From NCBI RefSeq assembly GCF_024733015.1, contig NZ_JANKJG010000002.1, forward strand, positions 1 to 64,000: a stretch of DNA of 64,000 nucleotides. Direction: 5' to 3'. The translations under genes were made by a program, and so were the position numbers. This document shows positions 59,168 through 64,000 of this stretch, in pieces. The stretch is from Pseudosulfitobacter koreensis. Lineage in GTDB: Bacteria > Pseudomonadota > Alphaproteobacteria > Rhodobacterales > Rhodobacteraceae. The stretch's first letter is position 1, and each line of letters opens with the position of its first letter. A model generated the notes under the pieces. The model did not search any database and was not told where the DNA came from. It worked only from the letters and a program-made list of their open reading frames with translations.

Positions 59168-59190
59168 CACTTGTCTCCTATGCTGCGCGA

Positions 59191-60564
59191 ATGTGGTCTT
59201 TGCGCGCTTTTCATAGGGCTTTGCCCTTGCCGTCAATGGGGGCAATTGTCCTGATGCTGGCGATGTGGCTGGCCGTGGTGCTGGCGCAGCCCGCGCGTGC
59301 CATCGAGCTGTTGCGCGATGCGGACGTGGAATACGGGCTGACGCAGCTGGTCTCGCCCATCCTGCAGGCGGCGGGTCTCAGCCCCGCGCGGGTCAAGATC
59401 CTGGTGGTGAACGACGGCGGGCTGAACGCCTTCGTGGTCGGCAACGATGCGATCTTTGTCAATCACGGGCTGATCAACCGCGCGACCTCGGCGGGCATGC
59501 TGCAAGCGGTACTGGCGCATGAAGCCGCACATATCGCGAACGGGCATATCACCCGCCGGATGGTCAACTATGGCAACGCGCAAACGCTTGCGGGGCTTGG
59601 CCTGGCGCTGGCTGCCGTTGCGGCGGCGGCAGGCGGCGGCGAGGCGGCAACAGGTCTGGCTATAGGCACCACGTCGGCGGCACAGCGTTCGTTTCTGAAA
59701 CACACCCGCGCCGAAGAAGCCTCTGCCGATCAGTCGGGCGTGCGCTTCATGCGCGCCGCCGGTGCCGACCCGCGCGGGTTTCTCGAGGTGATGCAGCTGT
59801 TTCGCGGGCAAGAGGTTCTGGCCGAGCGTCGGCAGGACCCCTATGTCCGCTCGCACCCGCTGACCCGCGACCGGCTGCGCGCGATGGAAGGCTATGTGAC
59901 GGCCTATGGCGGCGATATGGTCGCAAACCCCACCGCCGATTACTGGTTCGCCCGCGTCAAGGGCAAGATCAGCGCCCACACCCGCGCGCCGAAATGGACA
60001 CTGAAACGCTTGGACGAAGGCGGCTACAAGGACGTGCAGCACCTGCGCGAAGCCATCGCGGAATCGCGCCAATCGCGCACGCAGCAGGCCGTGCGCGCCA
60101 TCGACAGCGCCATAGCGGTGCGCCCGAGCGATCCCTATTTCCACACCGCCAAGGGCGATATCCTGATGGACGCCCGCCAGTTTCAGGCGGCAGTCGCGGC
60201 CTATGGCCGTGCCGTGAACCTGGCTCCGCGTGATGCACTGGTGCTGGCCGGATATGGCCGCGCGCTGCTGGCCACGGGCAATGTGGCCCAGGCCCGCACG
60301 GCGCTGGAACAGGCCCGCGCCATTGATTTTCGCGATGGCGTGATGCTGCGCGATCTGTCCGTGGCCTATGCCAAGTCGGGACACACCGGCATGGCCGCGC
60401 TGGTCACCGCCGAACGCTATGCGCTGTCGGGCCGGATGGAAGACGCAGGAATTCACGCCAAACGCGCCAGCGATCTGCTGGACACCGGATCAGGCCCTTG
60501 GCAACGCGCACAGGATGTGTTGATTGCCAGTGAACGCGCCGAAAAACGCAAAGAACGGAGATAA
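59191..60564 (+). CDS. Exported M48 peptidase with TPR repeats (BepA-like)
   Basis: About 457 residues from ATG 59191 (MWSLRAFHRALPLPS); ATG 59236 is a possible later start, giving the same signal peptide MGAIVLMLAMWLAVVLAQPARA. The zinc motif HEAAHIANGH (H-E-x-x-H) lies near residue 109 and the third ligand in RAEEASADQSG. The C-terminal part (about 270-455) holds TPR units such as FQAAVAAYGRAVNLAPRDALVLAGYGRALLATG. BepA-type proteases check outer membrane protein assembly, fitting the bamE gene elsewhere in the window. Confidence 0.87.
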   Translation: MWSLRAFHRALPLPSMGAIVLMLAMWLAVVLAQPARAIELLRDADVEYGLTQLVSPILQAAGLSPARVKILVVNDGGLNAFVVGNDAIFVNHGLINRATSAGMLQAVLAHEAAHIANGHITRRMVNYGNAQTLAGLGLALAAVAAAAGGGEAATGLAIGTTSAAQRSFLKHTRAEEASADQSGVRFMRAAGADPRGFLEVMQLFRGQEVLAERRQDPYVRSHPLTRDRLRAMEGYVTAYGGDMVANPTADYWFARVKGKISAHTRAPKWTLKRLDEGGYKDVQHLREAIAESRQSRTQQAVRAIDSAIAVRPSDPYFHTAKGDILMDARQFQAAVAAYGRAVNLAPRDALVLAGYGRALLATGNVAQARTALEQARAIDFRDGVMLRDLSVAYAKSGHTGMAALVTAERYALSGRMEDAGIHAKRASDLLDTGSGPWQRAQDVLIASERAEKRKERR

Positions 60565-60567
60565 TCC

Positions 60568-61317
60568 ATGCCCCTACCCCGCCTTTTCGCCGCTGCTGCG
60601 GCCACTGTCGCGCTGGCCCTGCCCGCCGCCGCCTTCGACATGTCGGCCATGACCGACGCCGAGCGCGCCGATTTCGGCGAGGAAGTGCGCGCCTACCTGC
60701 TGGAAAACCCGCAAGTCATCATCGATGCGGTCAACCTGCTGGAACAGCAGCAGGCCATGGCACAGGTCGAGGCCGATCTGAACATGGTGTCGGACAATGC
60801 CGACGCCATCTTTGACGACGGGTTTTCCTTTGTCGGCGGCAACCCGGATGGCGACATCACGCTGGTCGAGTTTCTGGATTACAAGTGCGGCTATTGCAAA
60901 CGCGCCCACACCGAAGTGGCCAAGCTGCTGGAAACCGACGGAAATATCCGCCTGATCGTCAAGGAATTCCCGATCTTGGGCGAACAGTCCCTGCTGGCCT
61001 CGCGCTTTGCCATATCGACGCTGATCGTCGAAGGCGCTGATGCATACGAGGCGGTGAACGACGCGCTGATGACCTCGAACGGCGAATTGAGCGTGCCTGT
61101 GATGGCCCGCGTGGCAAGCACGCTGGGGCTGGATGCCGACGCGATCGTGGCGGGCATGGACAGCGACGAGGTGACCAACCGCATCGCGCAGACCCGCGCA
61201 TTGGCCCAAGAATTGCAGATCACCGGCACACCCACCTTCGTGATGCACGACGAGATGCTGCGCGGCTACCTGCCCTATGATCAGCTGATGATGATGGTCG
61301 ACGAAAAACGCGGCTGA
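60568..61317 (+). CDS. DsbA-family thiol oxidoreductase
   Basis: 249 residues with CGGAGATAATCC before ATG 60568. Signal peptide MPLPRLFAAAAATVALALPAAA. A helical N-terminal stalk (25-90) precedes the thioredoxin fold with the active site Cys107-G-Y-Cys110 and the cis-Pro loop TGTPTFV. The stalk suggests a ScsC/BdbD-like oligomer that forms or isomerises disulfides in the periplasm. It shares an operon with the M48-TPR gene (3 bases between). Confidence 0.92.
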   Translation: MPLPRLFAAAAATVALALPAAAFDMSAMTDAERADFGEEVRAYLLENPQVIIDAVNLLEQQQAMAQVEADLNMVSDNADAIFDDGFSFVGGNPDGDITLVEFLDYKCGYCKRAHTEVAKLLETDGNIRLIVKEFPILGEQSLLASRFAISTLIVEGADAYEAVNDALMTSNGELSVPVMARVASTLGLDADAIVAGMDSDEVTNRIAQTRALAQELQITGTPTFVMHDEMLRGYLPYDQLMMMVDEKRG

Positions 61318-61348
61318 CCGCACACTTGATCGCTCAAGCAAGGATTGC

Positions 61349-61379
61349 TACCCTCAACGCCATTTTCGTGTTGAGGGTA
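61349..61379 (+). terminator. Terminator hairpin that also hides the next gene's ribosome binding site
   Basis: TACCCTCAAC (61349-61358) pairs perfectly with GTTGAGGGTA (61370-61379), followed by TTTTT. The 3' arm contains GAGGG (61373-61377), the only ribosome binding site for the gene at ATG 61385. Transcripts reaching that gene would have the site buried unless the stem opens. Confidence 0.8.
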
Positions 61380-61384
61380 TTTTT

Positions 61385-62278
61385 ATGCGGCATCTCGTTT
61401 CGATCTCGGTCAGTGCGCTGATCTGTTGTGCACTATCGGTTGGGGCGGATCCGCTGCCCGAACCGCTGGAATCCAAACGTCAGGCGGCCATCGTGCTGTC
61501 TGAGAAGGCCTGCGATGGCGACGTTGCCGGACTGCGCGCCCTTGAAAAAAAGGCCGCTGCAGGCGATCTGGCAGCAGCGCACAGCATCGCATGGGTCGTC
61601 AGCAACAATCGGTGCCCCACATACGGGATGGTAGGCGCAGGCCAGGACCGGGATGAGGTCGGCGCCCGGATGTACGCGCGCAACGCGACGCGGGGCTATC
61701 CGATCTCGCAGTCAAATCACGGCATCAACCTGATGCGCGGCAGCAATGGCATCCCAAGAGACCCCGAAACCGGGGCGCGGATGATCGGCCAGGCTGTCGA
61801 TGGCGGCTATGCAATCGCGCTGGTCTACTCGACCGAAGCGGCCTTTCAGGAGGGGCTGGAGGTCGAGATGAACCCGATGGTCGGGCCGTTTCTGGCCTTC
61901 GCCGTCGAGGAGGGGGTCGATCCCGACCGCGTGCGCCTGGCCCGCGCCAGCGTCTTTGAAGAGCTTTACAAGAACGGCGGCGACGACCACGCCTGGGCCG
62001 GGTTTCTGGCCTATCGCTATTTCGAGCGGGTCCAGTCGAAATACGCCCGCGCCCGCAAGAGCCATGCGGCGCTCGAAGACAGATATGGTCATGTCGCGGG
62101 CACCAAAGAACTACAGTCCTGCCTGAACGATGCTGCCTGCGATCCCTATGCGCGCAACGTGATGCGGTCGTATTTCACCAGTGAACCGGCAAAGCCGTCC
62201 TCTTCCGGCCTCGGCCTGCCTGAATCGGAGGCAATCCTCAACCGCTATATCTGCGGCAGCGACGTCTGCCCTGACTGA
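61385..62278 (+). CDS. Exported Sel1-like repeat protein
   Basis: 297 residues. Signal peptide MRHLVSISVSALICCALSVGAD (cleaved after VGA or nearby). Helical repeats recall Sel1/TPR: GDVAGLRALEKKAAAGDLAAAHSIAWVV, YARNATRGYPISQSNHGINLM, GARMIGQAVDGGYAIALVY. Five or six cysteines suggest disulfides (ACDG; NNRCP; LQSCLNDAACDP; YICGSDVCPD), fitting a DsbA gene just before. Function unknown. Start lies directly after the hairpin that buries its ribosome binding site. Confidence 0.8.
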   Translation: MRHLVSISVSALICCALSVGADPLPEPLESKRQAAIVLSEKACDGDVAGLRALEKKAAAGDLAAAHSIAWVVSNNRCPTYGMVGAGQDRDEVGARMYARNATRGYPISQSNHGINLMRGSNGIPRDPETGARMIGQAVDGGYAIALVYSTEAAFQEGLEVEMNPMVGPFLAFAVEEGVDPDRVRLARASVFEELYKNGGDDHAWAGFLAYRYFERVQSKYARARKSHAALEDRYGHVAGTKELQSCLNDAACDPYARNVMRSYFTSEPAKPSSSGLGLPESEAILNRYICGSDVCPD

Positions 62279-62284
62279 GACATG

Positions 62285-62308
62285 AGAAGCGGCTATTCCG
62301 CCGCTTCT
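62285..62308. terminator. Hairpin between convergent genes at the ispG end
   Basis: AGAAGCGG (62285-62292) pairs with CCGCTTCT (62301-62308) across the ispG stop codon; no T run. It can serve both strands. The ispG end itself is a run of Ala-Ala-Glu codons. Confidence 0.5.
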
Positions 62309-63429
62309 GCCGCTTCTGCTGCCTCGGCAGCGGCCAGTTCCTCGGCCTTTTTCTCAACCTGTTCGACGATGTGCTCGATCATGTCGGCATTCGACTGCTT
62401 GTGGCTTTGCTTGCCCGCAAGATAGACCATGCCGGCCCCGTTGCCGCCCCCCGTAAAGCCCACGTCGGTCATCAGCGCCTCGCCGGGGCCGTTGACCACG
62501 CAGCCGATGATGCTGAGGCTCATGGGTGTCTTGATATGGGCCAGCCGGTCCTCGAGGATCTCGACGGTCTTGATCACGTCGAAGCCTTGGCGCGCGCAGC
62601 TGGGGCAGCTGATGATGTTCACGCCCCGGTGGCGCAGGCCCAGGGACTTCAGTATTTCATAGCCGACCTTGACCTCTTCCACCGGATCGGCGGAGAGGCT
62701 GACGCGGATCGTGTCGCCGATGCCCATCCACAACAGGTTGCCCAGCCCGATGGCCGACTTGATCGTGCCCGACGTCAGCCCCCCGGCCTCGGTGATGCCA
62801 AGGTGAATGGGCGCATCGGTAGCCTCGGCCAGCTTTTGATAGGCGGCGGCGGCCATGAACACGTCGGACGCCTTGCAGCTGATCTTGAACTCGTGAAAGT
62901 CGTTGTCCTGCAGGATCTTGATGTGATCGAGCCCGGATTCGACCATCGCGTCGGGGGTCGGCTCGCCGTATTTGTCGAGCAGATGCTTTTCCAAACTGCC
63001 CGCGTTCACGCCGATGCGGATCGAACAGTTGTTGTCGCGCGCGGCCCGGATGACCTCCTTGACCCGCGCCTCGGAGCCGATGTTGCCCGGATTGATCCGC
63101 AGGCAGGCAGCCCCCGCCTCGGCGGCCTCGATGCCGCGTTTGTAGTGAAAATGGATGTCGGCCACGATCGGCACCGGCGAGTTGGCACAGATCTCTTTCA
63201 TCGCGCGGGCGCTGTCCTCGTCGGGCACGGAGACGCGCACGATATCGGCCCCGGCCTCGGCAGAGGCGGTGATCTGCGCCAGCGTACCCGAAACATCGGT
63301 GGTCAGCGTGTTGGTCATCGTCTGCACGGTGATCGGTGCACCGCCGCCGACGGGCACGCGGCCCACCATGATCTGACGGCTTTCGCGGCGATAGATGTTG
63401 CGCCACGGACGGATGTGATTGAGCGACAT
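62293..63429 (-). CDS. ispG: (E)-4-hydroxy-3-methylbut-2-enyl-diphosphate synthase IspG (GcpE)
   Basis: 378 residues from ATG 63429 ([20 protein letters not shown]) with AGAGG upstream. A TIM barrel ([39 protein letters not shown]) plus the Fe-S domain with cysteines in [12 protein letters not shown] and [11 protein letters not shown]. It makes HMBPP in the MEP isoprenoid pathway and needs a 4Fe-4S cluster, likely supplied by ErpA. The tail ends in repeated A-A-E units (AAEAAEAAE), a simple repeat that may vary in length between strains. Downstream of the RodZ-like gene. Confidence 0.95.
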   Translation of the reverse strand: MSLNHIRPWRNIYRRESRQIMVGRVPVGGGAPITVQTMTNTLTTDVSGTLAQITASAEAGADIVRVSVPDEDSARAMKEICANSPVPIVADIHFHYKRGIEAAEAGAACLRINPGNIGSEARVKEVIRAARDNNCSIRIGVNAGSLEKHLLDKYGEPTPDAMVESGLDHIKILQDNDFHEFKISCKASDVFMAAAAYQKLAEATDAPIHLGITEAGGLTSGTIKSAIGLGNLLWMGIGDTIRVSLSADPVEEVKVGYEILKSLGLRHRGVNIISCPSCARQGFDVIKTVEILEDRLAHIKTPMSLSIIGCVVNGPGEALMTDVGFTGGGNGAGMVYLAGKQSHKQSNADMIEHIVEQVEKKAEELAAAEAAEAAEAAE

Positions 63430-63547
63430 GAAAGCGCCTCTTTCGGCTAGCGGGTTCCTGAACAGACCTAAGCGCTGCGCGCGCGCGGCGCAACCGTCAG
63501 GCGCGGGGTGCGCGCCATGTCGGTGATCATTTACCCGAGAGGAGGGT

Positions 63548-64000
63548 TCAGTCGGTAACGACGGGGGACAGTGCCGCCGCAGTCGCCTCGGCATAGCGCA
63601 CAAGGCCCGAATCCGTGGACACATCGACCGGCAGATAGGTCTCTTGCAGTCCCGCGATTTCCAGCGGCAGGTTCGATGTCACGGCACCATTGGCACCGAC
63701 GGGGCCGTAGAACTTGCCGTTCATCGCAAAATAGATCGCACCGCTTTCGCCGGTGCGCAGCACGGGCGGCTCTTCGGTGGCGGGGGCGGTCCAGGTGTCG
63801 CCGGGCTGCATCACGGTCTCGTAGATCACGGTGCCATCGGCCCCGCGCACGCGCACCCAGGACGGGCGCACGGCGACCATTTGCAAGACAGGTGCCTGCG
63901 TCTCGACCACTTGCGGCACGGCGGGGGCTTCGGTTTTCACCGGCTCGATGCCCGCGACAACCGGCGCTTCGAGGCCGGGAAGCTGGGCGAAGTTTCCGAC
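63548..64000 (-). CDS. C-terminal end of a RodZ-like protein, cut by the window edge
   Basis: The frame is open from the right window edge to TGA near 63548: ...[20 protein letters not shown], then [20 protein letters not shown], then the domain [30 protein letters not shown] and [21 protein letters not shown]. This is the DUF4115 beta domain found at the C-terminus of RodZ-type cell shape proteins, which have an N-terminal HTH and a membrane helix outside the window. RodZ next to ispG is a common order in alphaproteobacteria. Confidence 0.8.
   Translation of the reverse strand, partial: VGNFAQLPGLEAPVVAGIEPVKTEAPAVPQVVETQAPVLQMVAVRPSWVRVRGADGTVIYETVMQPGDTWTAPATEEPPVLRTGESGAIYFAMNGKFYGPVGANGAVTSNLPLEIAGLQETYLPVDVSTDSGLVRYAEATAAALSPVVTD

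Overview
The window is chromosomal DNA of high GC content, densely coding, and looks like a marine alphaproteobacterium of the order Rhodobacterales (Roseobacter group). The evidence is gene content and order: plsX-fabH-ihfA-MerR behind rpmF, a long two-domain dCTP deaminase, scpAB beside nagZ/SPOR/argS, a cysteine-poor DksA, OlsB (ornithine lipids), a Bpt-type leucyltransferase, TRAP transport, and several families largely confined to this order (DUF2852, DUF2927, DUF6778, RSP_2648-type PIN). No photosynthesis genes, prophage, CRISPR array or rRNA operon is seen. Family names were assigned by reading motifs, not by database search.

Layout. 1-0.3 kb: the edge of an IS5-like transposase and a tiny membrane ORF. 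0.3-5 kb: two acyl/acetyltransferases, the ABC-F ATPase Uup, OlsB and BamE. 5-10 kb: the envelope/lipid block yceD-rpmF-plsX-fabH-ihfA-merR, then tRNA-Pro(GGG). 10-18 kb: dcd, then on the minus strand a long run dgt, argS, SPOR protein, nagZ, scpA, scpB and a small basic protein. 18-30 kb: erpA, xthA, a flavin monooxygenase behind dksA, a MoxR ATPase/GNAT/DUF2927 lipoprotein/small membrane protein/VWA cluster, a P450 with an odd I-helix, an M48 protease, a PIN protein, an RlmI-like methyltransferase and a lipoprotein. 30-37 kb: an orphan MbcA/ParS-like antitoxin, glnE with a small partner, YbaK, DUF2852, RDD, bpt and a nitronate monooxygenase. 37-44.4 kb: a TRAP transporter with enlarged permeases, divergent from a Cache sensor kinase and NarL-type regulator. 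44.6-49 kb: an animal-type haem peroxidase and ilvBN behind a Val/Ile-rich leader peptide and attenuator. 49-53 kb: XRE regulator, Rieske oxygenase, small protein, amidase. 53-64 kb: prfB, PBP1A, AmiC-type amidase, aminotransferase, M48-TPR protease, DsbA-like oxidoreductase, a Sel1-like exported protein, ispG and the 3' end of a RodZ-like gene.

Most of the window is housekeeping. The parts most worth a second look are the ilvBN attenuator; a hairpin that ends one gene while hiding the ribosome binding site of the next (61.35 kb); a duplicated 19-bp operator-like palindrome before DUF2852; three copies of an intergenic repeat; the P450 without the I-helix threonine; the orphan antitoxin; the split MoxR-VWA cluster; and the XRE-Rieske-amidase cluster. 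I found no clear evidence of a wholly new biological system; the two clusters just named are the best candidates for uncharacterised function.
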